Assembly (NCBI GenBank): GCA_947166945.1
Contig: CAMVGH010000002.1
Coordinates: forward strand, 1 to 64,000
Length of the DNA: 64,000 nucleotides
Direction of reading: 5' to 3'
DNA from: an uncultured Clostridia bacterium
Lineage (GTDB): Bacteria; Bacillota; Clostridia; Oscillospirales; Ruminococcaceae
Shown here one piece after another: positions 25,933 through 35,372 of the stretch. Position 1 is the first letter of the stretch. Every line of letters begins with the position of its first letter. The notes under the pieces are model-generated. The model searched no databases and was not told the DNA's origin. It saw only the letters and a program-made list of their open reading frames with translations. A program made the translations under genes and the position numbers.

Positions 25933-25961
25933 AGTTTACCATGTAAAAATCAAAAAGTCAA
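25933..25961 (-). promoter_or_regulatory. Possible promoter of the yerC-tgt operon
   Basis: Minus strand TTGACT (25956-25961), 17 bp, TAAACT (25933-25938). The -10 box is imperfect; a TATAAT nearer the gene lacks a good -35. Confidence 0.4.
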
Positions 25962-25980
25962 TACCCTTTTACAATAAATT

Positions 25981-26018
25981 CCCGCAGACAGACGGCGATA
26001 CTGCCGTACATCTGCGGG
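25981..26018 (-). terminator. Hairpin downstream of the M23 peptidase gene
   Basis: CCCGCAGA and (T)CTGCGGG enclose an inner stem ACGGC/GCCGT. On the minus strand it is followed by AATTTATTGT, a weak T-run. Confidence 0.6.
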
Positions 26019-26037
26019 AACGGACATTAATAGGGCA

Positions 26038-27804
26038 TTAATAATAGATGTGTTCAAGGTAATCCAACGGGTTATACTTGACATTACCGGAGCGCACTTC
26101 AAAGTGCAGGTGCGCGCCTATCGCGTAGCCGGTCGCTCCTTCGTATGCTATCAGCTGTCCCTGAACGACCTCCTCACCCACACTGACCGCAAGGGAGCTG
26201 CAATGTCCGTACAATGTCTGGAGACCGTTTCCGTGGTCAATGATGACGCAGTTGCCGTAACCGTAGTTCGACCCTGCATGAATGACCGTGCCGCTCGCGC
26301 CGGCATAGATCGGAGCGCCGTAGTAGGCGGTGATGTCGATGCCGTAATGCCCCGCGTAACCGCCGTCCCATGCGGTCAGCTCACTGATCTTGCTCTTTCC
26401 GACCTCCATGGGCCAGATGAACTTGCCGTAACCCGCGTCTGCGGAAGAATACTGTTCGGGCGGTATCTTGGTACCCATAGCGATACGCTCGGTGACGGGC
26501 GCGGAGATGACTTTCGCGCTGGTGACGCGTCGGGCGACTTCTATATTATTGACGTATGTGACGTTTGCCACAAGGTGGTTCACGCCATTCACGCCCTCGG
26601 TAGTGACTCTGGTTACACCCGAATAAAGCGTATCGTCACTGTAATACTCGGTGTTGAATCCAACTTCCGTATCATATTCCTCCACAACGGAAACATTCAC
26701 CGACAGGAACGGTATTTCCTCCCGTATCTTGACGCGCTGTCCGGTATGGGGTTCGGCTGAAGAGAAGCCCGGGTTCATCATATCGAGCTGATGAATGGTA
26801 AGTCCGGTCTTTTCCACTACATCGTCCATGGTGTCGCCGTATTCCACGATGTAGTACCCCGCCTTGGTCTTTACACTGGTGAGCTGCGAAACGAGCCAGT
26901 CGGTGTCGATGATACTTCCCGACAGGTACAGACCGGCAGTGCTGTAATCGAGCGTATCGCGGAAGCTTACCTGTGCGTCCGGGTGAGCGGCACTGTACTT
27001 CGCGAGAAGGCTGTCAAGCGCCTCCTGTATGGGCTGATTGTCCGGTACCGCCCCCTGGAACACCCCGTTGAGGTAGAAGCCGTAGGCGTACTCAACGCTG
27101 ATACCCGAATACTGGAGTATCATATCCGCGACCTGATATTTTGTGAGGGGTTCCGTGCCGTCGGAGATCTCTATGGCAAAGGAAGGCTCCAGTCTGATAT
27201 TCTCGTCGCTGCCGAGGTAGTTGATACGGTCTTTCAGTATCTCGTCCGCGTCATAATAGACCTGTTCGTTCTCGACATATCCGAGGAACTTGTCGTTTAC
27301 AGTGAGACGCACGCGGTAGCTTAGATTAGACGCGTAGGACACGATATTGAAAAGGAAAAGCACACAAACTATCGGCGCCGCGATATTGAACGCGGTAACG
27401 GCAATACCGCTGCTGCCGAACAGGAACTGACCGAGATGTGTGAACGCGATCTTCAGCGCCGCCCCCATGCCTTTGGATCTCCTGTTGTCCTTTATATCCT
27501 TCCGCGCACGCTGCATGGCATGGATAATACGCACCACCGGGGAGATCAGGAGTACAATAAAATACCCGATCTTCTTCAGAAGCGCGGACGTGAAGTTTTC
27601 CGAACGGCTCAGGACAAAACGGAAGAACCGTGCAATACCGCGGCCTGTCTTTTTCGCGAGCCCGACGAATATGAGTATGATATATCTTCCGAAGTCCGAA
27701 AGATACAGTGCAATGTCATTGAACCGCGCCCCTATGAGCGTCCGGCGGACTTTACGCTTTGTTTCCGCGTAATCGTCCTTTTCGATGTCTTTTTCGTTAT
27801 CCAA
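26038..27804 (-). CDS. Membrane-anchored murein endopeptidase: LysM, G5 and M23 domains
   Basis: The 588-residue protein has a basic cytoplasmic N-terminus and a membrane region ending in a helix near 135-160. Outside follow a LysM-like domain (YIVEYGDTMDDVVEKTGLT), a G5 domain (VVEEYDTEVGFNTEYY) and a C-terminal M23 zinc peptidase with HYGIDI and HLHFEV plus YGHCSSL, the metal ligands and catalytic His. It should cut peptide cross-bridges of peptidoglycan. The start is TTG at 27804 after GGAGATATT. It has its own promoter and follows the class A PBP gene, pairing a cutting with a synthesising enzyme. Confidence 0.88.
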   Translation of the reverse strand: MDNEKDIEKDDYAETKRKVRRTLIGARFNDIALYLSDFGRYIILIFVGLAKKTGRGIARFFRFVLSRSENFTSALLKKIGYFIVLLISPVVRIIHAMQRARKDIKDNRRSKGMGAALKIAFTHLGQFLFGSSGIAVTAFNIAAPIVCVLFLFNIVSYASNLSYRVRLTVNDKFLGYVENEQVYYDADEILKDRINYLGSDENIRLEPSFAIEISDGTEPLTKYQVADMILQYSGISVEYAYGFYLNGVFQGAVPDNQPIQEALDSLLAKYSAAHPDAQVSFRDTLDYSTAGLYLSGSIIDTDWLVSQLTSVKTKAGYYIVEYGDTMDDVVEKTGLTIHQLDMMNPGFSSAEPHTGQRVKIREEIPFLSVNVSVVEEYDTEVGFNTEYYSDDTLYSGVTRVTTEGVNGVNHLVANVTYVNNIEVARRVTSAKVISAPVTERIAMGTKIPPEQYSSADAGYGKFIWPMEVGKSKISELTAWDGGYAGHYGIDITAYYGAPIYAGASGTVIHAGSNYGYGNCVIIDHGNGLQTLYGHCSSLAVSVGEEVVQGQLIAYEGATGYAIGAHLHFEVRSGNVKYNPLDYLEHIYY

Positions 27805-27833
27805 AATATCTCCAGAAAAGTGAAAGTAAATTT

Positions 27834-27862
27834 ATTATAACATCTTTCACATATTGTTTCAA
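27834..27862 (-). promoter_or_regulatory. Promoter of the M23 peptidase gene
   Basis: Minus strand TTGAAA (27857-27862), 17 bp, TATAAT (27834-27839), 30 nt before the TTG start. Confidence 0.75.
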
Positions 27863-27899
27863 TACGGCAATTTCAACAAAAATACCCGGAAGGCATATC

Positions 27900-27935
27900 A
27901 AAAATTCTGCTCCTGTCATTTTCCGACAGGAGCAG
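27900..27935 (-). terminator. Intrinsic terminator of the class A PBP gene
   Basis: CTGCTCCTGTC and GACAGGAGCAG form a perfect 11-bp stem with a 7-nt loop (27907-27935), followed on the minus strand by AATTTTTG. Confidence 0.85.
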
Positions 27936-27941
27936 TTGAAA

Positions 27942-30398
27942 TTATTCATATATCGGTATCTCGGTCTCGTCATGCTCGGTCCAGTAAAGCCCGTCATGTC
28001 TTGAGTCACAGCTCATGGGGAGATTGTCTTTCTTGTAATACCCGACATTTGAGCTCGGACACTTCGATGTGGCGAGGAGTCCCGTCTCGGTGCAGTAGTT
28101 CATCACGACGGTATTGCTGTCGGGAGTAAAGCTCTGCTCGACCGTAGTATCGACGAAGTTCACCATTACATCGTGCCATACCAGCGCCATGGTGCGCCAG
28201 CCGTCGTCCTGCTTGATCTCATGGTTATCGTCGTAAGCGATGCGGTAGCATGCCACATACTGCGGAGTAAGTCCCGCAAACAGAAGGTTTGACATATCGT
28301 TCGCCGTACCGGTCTTGCCGACCACTTCGACTTCTCCGAGCTTTGCGTTCTTACCGGTGCCGTAGTCGTCCTGAACGACTTTAAGCATCATACGGTTTGT
28401 GATCCACGCCGCATCGGAGCCTATGGCACGTTTGCCGGTCGTTTCCTGTTCAAGCACCACGACGCCCTTGCTGTCATAGACCCTCGAATAATAATAGGGC
28501 TTGTAGTACATTCCTCCGTTGCCCATGACCTGATACGCCGCGGTAAGCTCGGTGAGCGTCGCGCCGTTGGTCAGCGCTCCGGTCGCGAGAGGCGCGTATG
28601 CAATATCGTTCACGCTGTCAAGGTGGGAAAATCCGAGATTGTTGACGAGGTGGTTGAAGGACTCAACAAGTCCTACCTTCTTCATCACCCTTGCGGCAAT
28701 GGTGTTCATCGACTTCTGCACCGCGTACCAGGCGGGCCAGTAGGCTCCGGAACCGAAACCCTTTTCCTGATAGTTATGAGGCCAGCGGACAGTCTGGGTC
28801 GCTTCGTCAAATCCTGCCTCCGCGTCGAACGAACCTGTACCGGCAAACTGGGAATGGATACGGCCGGACAGATCCTTCAGCATCGTAGAGTATGTTATAA
28901 GATTTTTGTCCACGGCTAAGGAATAATTTCCTATGGGCTTTATGGTGGAACCTATGGCGCTCACAGCCTGCGACGCACGGTTGAAGCAGTTATCGCCGGG
29001 CTTCTCTCCGATACCGCCCGCCACCGCAAGGACATCTCCGCGGTAGTCCATTATCACGAACGCGCCCTGTATCAGGTTCTTGCTGTCCGCAGGAAGCGTC
29101 GCGTTGTACGATTTGAGGCAGGTGTAAGGATCTTCAAACAGCTCGCTCAGTTTTTTCTGCATATCCATATTGACATTGAGATACGCGGTGTAACCGCCGC
29201 TGCGGAACTCTTCCCACGCATCGGAATAGGATATTCCGAGTTTAGCCGCAAGATCGCTGACTATCTGGTCAAGCGCTGCGTCTGTATACCAGTCCTGGGA
29301 GACGGTATATGAGCCGTTCCACTTGTATGCCATTGAGGAATCCTCACCCAGCACATCGTCCCACGGGACGTTCTGGTAATAAAGATCGCCCTCGTCCTTG
29401 CTGTCTTCGGTGATGATGCCGTAGTAGTCATTGTAGCGCATATCGGTGTAGCCGTAATATGTGCCTTTTATGGGACGGCGGAACTTTATCTTCTCCGCAA
29501 GTGCCGCCTCGTATTCGTCGGTGCTGATGTAACCCTGCTCGTACATACATTTCAGAGCGTATTCCTGACGCACTTTGGAGTTGTGAGGATTGATATAGAC
29601 ATTATAGTTGGTAGGAGAGCGGACAACGCCGGCAAGCATGGCGCTCTCGGCAACGGTAAGTTCTTCAACGGTCTTGCCGAAATAGTAGTATGCCGCGGTG
29701 CCTATACCGTTTGCCGTACCGCCGAAGTTGATACGGTTCAGATAGCTTTCGAGAATGTCGTATTTTGTGTATTTGTTCTCAAGGGAGAGCGCGCGGAAGA
29801 TCTCACGGAGCTTTCGTCCCATGGTGATCTCGTCGTCCTCGGTGATGTTGCGGACAAGCTGCTGCGTAATGGTGGAGCCGCCCTGTGTACCGCTGCTGAA
29901 TACAGCGCGGACTGTTACCGCGAGGGTACGTTTCCAGTCAACGCCGTTATGCTCGAAGAAGCGCTGATCCTCGGTCGCCACGAAGGCGTCTATGGTATGC
30001 TGCCGGAGCTGCTCGATATCTACCCAGATACGGCTGTCATCGCCGCTTACCTGTTTCAGCAGCACGTCCTCGCCCTTGGAATCCTTGGCGTAGATAAAGC
30101 TGGAGTATGACAGCTCGACATTGGTGAGGTCAACATCGAAGCTGCTCTCAGCGAACTGCATGATATACACCGTAAGAGCAACCGCAACAATGCACAGCGT
30201 TATAATAACGATCATTATGATGCTGAGCAGGGTGGTGCCGATAAATCCCAGCACTCCCCCGATCTTATGCCAGACAGAGGACTTGTGAAGGTGGTAGTAG
30301 TTCTCGACCGCCTGTTCTTCCTTGTTCATTTTGCTGCGCGGCTTTGGCATATAGTCATCATCGTTTATTTTTACGTATTTTATCTTTTTATCGCTCAT
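27942..30398 (-). CDS. Class A penicillin-binding protein (transglycosylase/transpeptidase)
   Basis: The 818-residue bifunctional peptidoglycan synthase has one N-terminal helix (about 45-75), a GT51 glycosyltransferase with EDQRFFEHNGVDW and GGSTITQQLVRN, and a penicillin-binding domain with SxxK (GSTIKPIG), SMN (QKSMNTIAARV) and KTGT (VGKTGTAND). A Tyr/Asp-rich insert lies between the two catalytic domains (about 305-390). The start ATG follows AAAGGAAAGAAGT. It is monocistronic with its own promoter and terminator. Confidence 0.93.
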   Translation of the reverse strand: MSDKKIKYVKINDDDYMPKPRSKMNKEEQAVENYYHLHKSSVWHKIGGVLGFIGTTLLSIIMIVIITLCIVAVALTVYIMQFAESSFDVDLTNVELSYSSFIYAKDSKGEDVLLKQVSGDDSRIWVDIEQLRQHTIDAFVATEDQRFFEHNGVDWKRTLAVTVRAVFSSGTQGGSTITQQLVRNITEDDEITMGRKLREIFRALSLENKYTKYDILESYLNRINFGGTANGIGTAAYYYFGKTVEELTVAESAMLAGVVRSPTNYNVYINPHNSKVRQEYALKCMYEQGYISTDEYEAALAEKIKFRRPIKGTYYGYTDMRYNDYYGIITEDSKDEGDLYYQNVPWDDVLGEDSSMAYKWNGSYTVSQDWYTDAALDQIVSDLAAKLGISYSDAWEEFRSGGYTAYLNVNMDMQKKLSELFEDPYTCLKSYNATLPADSKNLIQGAFVIMDYRGDVLAVAGGIGEKPGDNCFNRASQAVSAIGSTIKPIGNYSLAVDKNLITYSTMLKDLSGRIHSQFAGTGSFDAEAGFDEATQTVRWPHNYQEKGFGSGAYWPAWYAVQKSMNTIAARVMKKVGLVESFNHLVNNLGFSHLDSVNDIAYAPLATGALTNGATLTELTAAYQVMGNGGMYYKPYYYSRVYDSKGVVVLEQETTGKRAIGSDAAWITNRMMLKVVQDDYGTGKNAKLGEVEVVGKTGTANDMSNLLFAGLTPQYVACYRIAYDDNHEIKQDDGWRTMALVWHDVMVNFVDTTVEQSFTPDSNTVVMNYCTETGLLATSKCPSSNVGYYKKDNLPMSCDSRHDGLYWTEHDETEIPIYE

Positions 30399-30440
30399 AC
30401 TTCTTTCCTTTGTTCAGAAATGCGGAACTATACAGAATAT

Positions 30441-30469
30441 ATTATACCACCTTTCCGGGTCAATGTTAA
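30441..30469 (-). promoter_or_regulatory. Promoter of the class A PBP gene
   Basis: Minus strand TTAACA (30464-30469), 17 bp, TATAAT (30441-30446). Confidence 0.55.
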
Positions 30470-30593
30470 TACCTTTTTCAAATTTTTATGAATTTTCAAC
30501 AGTTTTTGCAGATATGCAATGCCGTTTTTTCGTTTTTTGTGACCCAAGAGATACATTTTTACGAAAAAATCCTTTATACTTTATAAATATCTA

Positions 30594-30622
30594 TTGAAAA
30601 ACCTGGCTTTTTGTGTTATAAT
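30594..30622 (+). promoter_or_regulatory. Promoter of the Ddl-like/argS gene group
   Basis: TTGAAA (30594-30599), 17 bp, TATAAT (30617-30622), 46 nt before the ATG at 30668. Confidence 0.75.
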
Positions 30623-30667
30623 ATATTAAATATATTCTGGAAAACTGTTTTTCGGAAAGGATATGCT

Positions 30668-31723
30668 ATGGCAAAAACAAGGATCGCCGTTCTTTTCGGC
30701 GGCGCTACAAAAGATCACAAAGTCTCTCTGATATCGGCATACTGCCTGCTGAACGGACTCGCCCGCGACAAGTACGACATAACGCCGATCGGTATAACCC
30801 GTGCCGGGCGCTGGCTTTATTTTCCGGGGGACTATGAGGAAATACGGGACGGTACATGGGAAATGTCCGGAGACTGCTGCTCCGCTATCATAAGCCCGGA
30901 CCCTCTTCACGCCGGTATCATCACGATCATGGGTGACGGATCGACTGCGTTCAAGCGCATTGACGCCGCGATCTCCGTACTGCACGGCAAATACGGTGAA
31001 TGCGGAAGGATACAGGGGCTTCTCAAACTCTCCAAGATACCCTATGTGGAGTGCAATCCAGAGACTGCCGCATACTGCATGGACAAGGCTATGACACACC
31101 TCATACTCTCCTCCGTGGGCATCGAAGTGCCGAAATACGCACTGCTTGAGCGAAGCGAGATGAACATTATAGACAAAAGGATAGCCGAGACTGAACGCGA
31201 ACTGAAATACCCGGTCTATGTGTCCGCTTCGAGCTGTTCGTCCTCTATCGGAGCCAATATAGCACGCAATTCCGAAGAGCTTAAACGTGCCGCAAAGATC
31301 GCTTTCTCACATCACCACACCGTGATCGTCGAAGAAGAACTTGCCGGCCGCACGATCGAGTGCGTGGTTATGGGAGGTTCCTATGATGTTGAGATAAGCG
31401 CTCTCGGTGAGATAGTAAGAACGCCCATCGACAATCCGAACGCCTCATATACCGCGGAGTTCATAACAAACCCGGAACTTGACTATACTCAGCGCCGCGC
31501 CGTAGAACAGACCGCAAAACGCGCTTTCCTCTGCCTAAACTTCAAAGGCTGCGCAAAAATGTCATTCAGACTGTCGGACAACCGCGTAATGCTGCGCCGT
31601 ATCGCCACTATCCCCGGCTATACTCCCGAAAGCGTACTGCCGATACTCATGAGCGAGAGCGGATATTCCTACTCCGAGACCGTCGATAAGCTCGTCAGCC
31701 TTGCGACGGATATAGATGCCTGA
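30668..31723 (+). CDS. D-alanine-D-alanine ligase paralogue with lost catalytic residues
   Basis: The 351-residue ATP-grasp protein aligns with Ddl over its length: VLFGGATKDHKVSLISA (normally GGxSxEHxVSxxSA), HGKYGECGRIQGLL and a C-terminal PGYTPES block. The metal-binding segment, normally R-x-D with L-x-E-x-N before the TxPG turn, reads KMSFRL and LRRIATIPG. So the Asp, Glu and Asn that hold the two magnesium ions are Ser, Arg and Ala. Ligase activity is unlikely. A regulatory or peptide-binding role is an inference; a functional ddl must exist elsewhere. ATG 30668 is preceded by GGAAAGG. Confidence 0.8.
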   Translation: MAKTRIAVLFGGATKDHKVSLISAYCLLNGLARDKYDITPIGITRAGRWLYFPGDYEEIRDGTWEMSGDCCSAIISPDPLHAGIITIMGDGSTAFKRIDAAISVLHGKYGECGRIQGLLKLSKIPYVECNPETAAYCMDKAMTHLILSSVGIEVPKYALLERSEMNIIDKRIAETERELKYPVYVSASSCSSSIGANIARNSEELKRAAKIAFSHHHTVIVEEELAGRTIECVVMGGSYDVEISALGEIVRTPIDNPNASYTAEFITNPELDYTQRRAVEQTAKRAFLCLNFKGCAKMSFRLSDNRVMLRRIATIPGYTPESVLPILMSESGYSYSETVDKLVSLATDIDA

Positions 31724-31736
31724 AAGGAATGACGGA

Positions 31737-32165
31737 ATGATAACCGCTGATCTCAATATAACAAGTATAACCAAGACCGATGAAGGCGAGGATAAAGTCG
31801 AATTCTTCACTGTCGGCAGATTTTCCGCTTCGGACGGCGTATTCTCCGTAAGCTATGACGAAAATGAGGGGATAGGCTATGAGAACTGTACCGTCAGCAT
31901 AAACGCCGAAGGACTGAAAGTCTTTATCCAGCGGACCGGTCCCGCCTCCTCATCTTTCAATATCGAAAAGAACGTGAAGCATCACAGCATATACGGCACG
32001 CCTTTCGGAGATTTCACCATGGGAATAAATACCTATGATGTGAAGAACGAGCTGACAGCGAACGGCGGCCGTCTTTGGTTCAAGTACAGCATAGACATAA
32101 ATTCGGATTTCGTTTCGGAAAACGAAATGGAGATCCGCGTGAAGCCCTCGGGCGAAATATTGTAA
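31737..32165 (+). CDS. DUF1934 (YwiB-like) beta-barrel protein
   Basis: The 142-residue protein matches the DUF1934/YwiB family, small calycin-like beta-barrels of unknown function that are commonly encoded directly before argS, as here. Typical features are the alternating hydrophobic strands and a central HHSIYGTPFGDFTMG segment. AAAGGA, overlapping the stop codon of the Ddl-like gene, sets the start at 31737. Confidence 0.8.
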   Translation: MITADLNITSITKTDEGEDKVEFFTVGRFSASDGVFSVSYDENEGIGYENCTVSINAEGLKVFIQRTGPASSSFNIEKNVKHHSIYGTPFGDFTMGINTYDVKNELTANGGRLWFKYSIDINSDFVSENEMEIRVKPSGEIL

Positions 32166-32183
32166 GCAAAGGAAACAGACAAA

Positions 32184-33872
32184 ATGACATCAAATCTGAA
32201 CGAAAAAGCAAGATCGGAAGTTAAGGAAACGGTAATGAACGCTCTCGGAAGGCTTATCGGTGAGGGTAAGCTCCCCGCAGAGCCGCTGCCGCCGTTCACG
32301 GTGGAACAGCCCGCAGACAGTTCGCACGGAGATTTTTCCTGCAACGCCGCACTGGTATCCGCAAAGACATTCCATAAAAATCCGCGTGAAACAGCCGGTC
32401 TTATCGCCGAAGCCGCGCTGCTTGACGGGACGCTCTTTGACCGTATCGAAGTGGCCGGTCCCGGTTTCATCAATTTCTTCCTGAAGCCCCTGTGGTTCGG
32501 AGAAACTGTAAGCACAGTGCTTGCGGAAGGCTCCGGCTACGGCAGGACAGACCTCGGGAACGGAAAGCGCGTTCTGGTGGAATTCGTTTCCGCAAATCCA
32601 ACAGGTCCCATGCACATAGGAAACGCACGCGGCGGGGCTATCGGAGACTGCCTTGCCTCCCTGCTGGACTATGCGGGTTATTATGTTGAACGCGAATTCT
32701 ACATCAACGATGCGGGAAATCAGGTCAATAAATTCGGGCTGAGCCTCGATATCCGCTACAAGCAGCTCTTCGGCAGCAGCGAAGAAATGCCCGAGGACAG
32801 CTATCACGGGCAGGATATCATCGACCACGCCAAAGCATTTGCCGACAAGTACGGAGACAAATATATGAGCGTTTCGGAGGAAGAACGCAGAAAAGCCCTC
32901 GTTGAATACGCTCTTCCGATCAACATAAAGGGACTTGAGGACGACCTCCTCAAATACCGTATAAAGTACGACACATGGTTCCGCGAGAGCAGCCTGCATG
33001 AAAGCGGAAAGGTCGCGGAAGTGGTCGAGATGCTGAAAGCAAAGGGGGTCACCTATGAGCAGGACGGCGCACTGTGGTTCAGAGCCACCGATTTCGGCGA
33101 CGATCAGGACAGAGTCCTTGTCCGTGCAAACGGTGTTCCGACATATTTCGTGCCGGATATCGCATATCATTACAACAAGCTGGTGACACGCGGCTTCGAC
33201 AAGGCGATAGACATTCTCGGCGCCGATCACCATGGCTATATAGCACGTATGAAGGCTGCCATGACCGCACTCGGAGTTGACGCCGACAAGCTGGATATCG
33301 TGATAATGCAGATGGTGCGTCTGGTGAGAAACGGCGAGACGGTAAAACTCTCGAAACGCTCCGGAAAGGCTATCACACTTGCAACACTGCTGGACGAGAT
33401 ACCTATGGACGCGGCAAGATTCTTCTTCAATCTCCGTGACCCGGACACACATCTCGAATTCGACCTCGATCTTGCGGTGGAGGAAAGCTCCAAGAACCCG
33501 GTATTCTATGTACAGTATGCCCATGCGCGTATCTGCCGCCTTATCGGGAAACTTGCGGAGGACGGTGTGATTCTCGGAGAGGTGGCTCCGGAGAAGCTGA
33601 TTTTCACCGACGAAGCCGAACTTGCCGTTATCAGACAGCTTGCGGTACTGCCCGACACCATAAACGAAGCGGCAAAGGACTACAATCCCTCAAAGATCAC
33701 ACGATATTCTTATGAACTGGCTCAGCTTTTCCACAAGTTCTATGACTCCTGCAAGATCAAGGGAGAGGCGGACGATGTGGTATTCTCCCGTCTCGCACTC
33801 TGCACCGCGGTAAAGACCGTGATAAAGAATATGCTCGATATGCTGAAAGTTGACGCACCGGAGAAAATGTGA
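32184..33872 (+). CDS. argS: Arginyl-tRNA synthetase
   Basis: The 562-residue class I synthetase attaches arginine to tRNA. It has the N-terminal tRNA-binding domain, the HIGH-type signature MHIGNARGG preceded by VEFVSANPTGP, a KMSKS-type loop KLSKRSG, and a C-terminal DALR anticodon-binding domain. Length is normal. It is transcribed with the DUF1934 gene. Confidence 0.97.
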   Translation: MTSNLNEKARSEVKETVMNALGRLIGEGKLPAEPLPPFTVEQPADSSHGDFSCNAALVSAKTFHKNPRETAGLIAEAALLDGTLFDRIEVAGPGFINFFLKPLWFGETVSTVLAEGSGYGRTDLGNGKRVLVEFVSANPTGPMHIGNARGGAIGDCLASLLDYAGYYVEREFYINDAGNQVNKFGLSLDIRYKQLFGSSEEMPEDSYHGQDIIDHAKAFADKYGDKYMSVSEEERRKALVEYALPINIKGLEDDLLKYRIKYDTWFRESSLHESGKVAEVVEMLKAKGVTYEQDGALWFRATDFGDDQDRVLVRANGVPTYFVPDIAYHYNKLVTRGFDKAIDILGADHHGYIARMKAAMTALGVDADKLDIVIMQMVRLVRNGETVKLSKRSGKAITLATLLDEIPMDAARFFFNLRDPDTHLEFDLDLAVEESSKNPVFYVQYAHARICRLIGKLAEDGVILGEVAPEKLIFTDEAELAVIRQLAVLPDTINEAAKDYNPSKITRYSYELAQLFHKFYDSCKIKGEADDVVFSRLALCTAVKTVIKNMLDMLKVDAPEKM

Positions 33873-33895
33873 CCCCGGAATGAAAGGAACAGATA

Positions 33896-34822
33896 ATGAC
33901 TGATGACTGTTGGCGACCCGTCGCCGTAAATACCGATAAATTTGCTGTAATAGACCCGATAGGTGTAATGACGATACCCTACGGCGAGACTTCCTTCACA
34001 GAGCTGAAAGCAGCCTACAAGGAAAAGATCGCGGCTGTCCGGGGAGAATTCACCGGATTTCTGCTTGACGGTATGGGACTTATGTCAGACCTGAGAGCGG
34101 CAGTTCTGGAATGCAGAAAACTCGGAAAGCCCATATATACGATCATAGATGTGGACAGCGATCTTAAAACAGAGCATGAGCTGCCCGCAGATGCCGCACT
34201 GATAGTTATGCAGAGCCTCGGAGCGCTGTGCTTCGGCATATCTTCCGATGATCCGGAAACTCTCACGGAAGGTGTGAAGCGGCTGAAGCCGTTTGCGCGT
34301 ATCCCGCTTGCTGTGCGTCCGAAAAGCGGCAGGCTGGACGAGAATATCATAATTGAACTGCTGAACGCGGGTGCCGATGTATTCATCGGACTTGACGACG
34401 AATGTCAGACCGGCTTTCAGAATATTGTTTCCGCAAAAAAATACAAGCCGCCGTATGTTGAATACGAGGACTGTCTTATGCTCGCCAACGAGCGTTCGGC
34501 ATTCTTTCTCGAACACGACACCACCGAGATCTCCGATCCGGTGGAGTGTAACGCGGGAATGGGTGAAGACCTTATCGCGGTATGCGAACAGGGCGGTTTT
34601 GATGTACTGAAAATACAGGTAAATTCGCCGGACGATGCCCTTGATTTCGCGGATAACGCACACATGGCAACTCTGCCGGTGATGTTCAGCGGCGATGACG
34701 AGATAGCAATGAAGCTCGCCGTCATGCTGTATCAGGGGCGTGCGCTGATCGACGGCACAAGCCTCATTGACCCGGACGAACTCAAAAAGACTGCCGGCAA
34801 GTACGGCGCGGTGATATATTGA
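33896..34822 (+). CDS. Homocysteine S-methyltransferase-like protein without zinc cysteines
   Basis: The 308-residue protein weakly resembles the homocysteine-binding barrel of cobalamin-dependent methionine synthase: FLLDGMGLMSDLRAAVLECR, then QSLGALCFGIS at the place of LGAxAxGxNC, and IPLAVRPKSGRL in place of PLxVKPNAGxP. The end (YQGRALIDGTSLID then KYGAVIY) recalls the region joining to the pterin domain. The NC and GGCC cysteines that bind zinc in active enzymes are missing. It may be a derived, non-catalytic relative or have another substrate. The assignment is tentative. Confidence 0.45.
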   Translation: MTDDCWRPVAVNTDKFAVIDPIGVMTIPYGETSFTELKAAYKEKIAAVRGEFTGFLLDGMGLMSDLRAAVLECRKLGKPIYTIIDVDSDLKTEHELPADAALIVMQSLGALCFGISSDDPETLTEGVKRLKPFARIPLAVRPKSGRLDENIIIELLNAGADVFIGLDDECQTGFQNIVSAKKYKPPYVEYEDCLMLANERSAFFLEHDTTEISDPVECNAGMGEDLIAVCEQGGFDVLKIQVNSPDDALDFADNAHMATLPVMFSGDDEIAMKLAVMLYQGRALIDGTSLIDPDELKKTAGKYGAVIY

Positions 34823-34838
34823 TACTTTCGGAGGAAAA

Positions 34839-35372
34839 ATGGAACTTACGGAAAAGACCCTTGCCAGTGAACTGAAATACAAGGGCAAGGTAATAGATGT
34901 TTACAGCGACACCGCACTCCTTGAAAACGGGAAACAGGCTATGCGCGACGTAGTGCGGCACCCCGGCGGAGTAGGCATAGTGGCGCTCACCGAAAATAAC
35001 GAAGTTTATTTTGTGAAGCAGTTCAGATACCCGCATCAGAAAGTCCTGCTGGAAATACCCGCGGGAAAGCTGGAATGGGGGGAGAGCCATCTCGAATGCG
35101 GCAAGCGTGAGCTGCATGAAGAGACCGGCAATACCGCAGATGAATTCATATACCTCGGCTGTCTCTATCCTACCCCCGCTTATGACAGTGAAGTAATACA
35201 CATGTATCTCGCCAAGGGTCTGCACCAGGATAAGCAGAAGCTCGACGAGGACGAATTTCTCGAAGCTTTCACCGTTCCTTTCGACAAGGCTGTCGAAATG
35301 GTGATGAACGGAGAGATCGAAGACGCGAAAACACAGCTTGCTCTGTTAAAGACTGCCCGTCTGCTGGGCTGA
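34839..35372 (+). CDS. Nudix hydrolase, ADP-ribose pyrophosphatase-like
   Basis: The 177-residue protein has a perfect Nudix box, GKLEWGESHLECGKRELHEE followed by TG (G-x5-E-x7-REL-x-EE-x-G), preceded by the LLEIPAGKLE strand of the ADP-ribose pyrophosphatase subgroup. It hydrolyses nucleoside diphosphates linked to another moiety. GGAGG lies 7 bases before the ATG. Its last 27 bases overlap the end of spoVG on the other strand. Confidence 0.92.
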   Translation: MELTEKTLASELKYKGKVIDVYSDTALLENGKQAMRDVVRHPGGVGIVALTENNEVYFVKQFRYPHQKVLLEIPAGKLEWGESHLECGKRELHEETGNTADEFIYLGCLYPTPAYDSEVIHMYLAKGLHQDKQKLDEDEFLEAFTVPFDKAVEMVMNGEIEDAKTQLALLKTARLLG

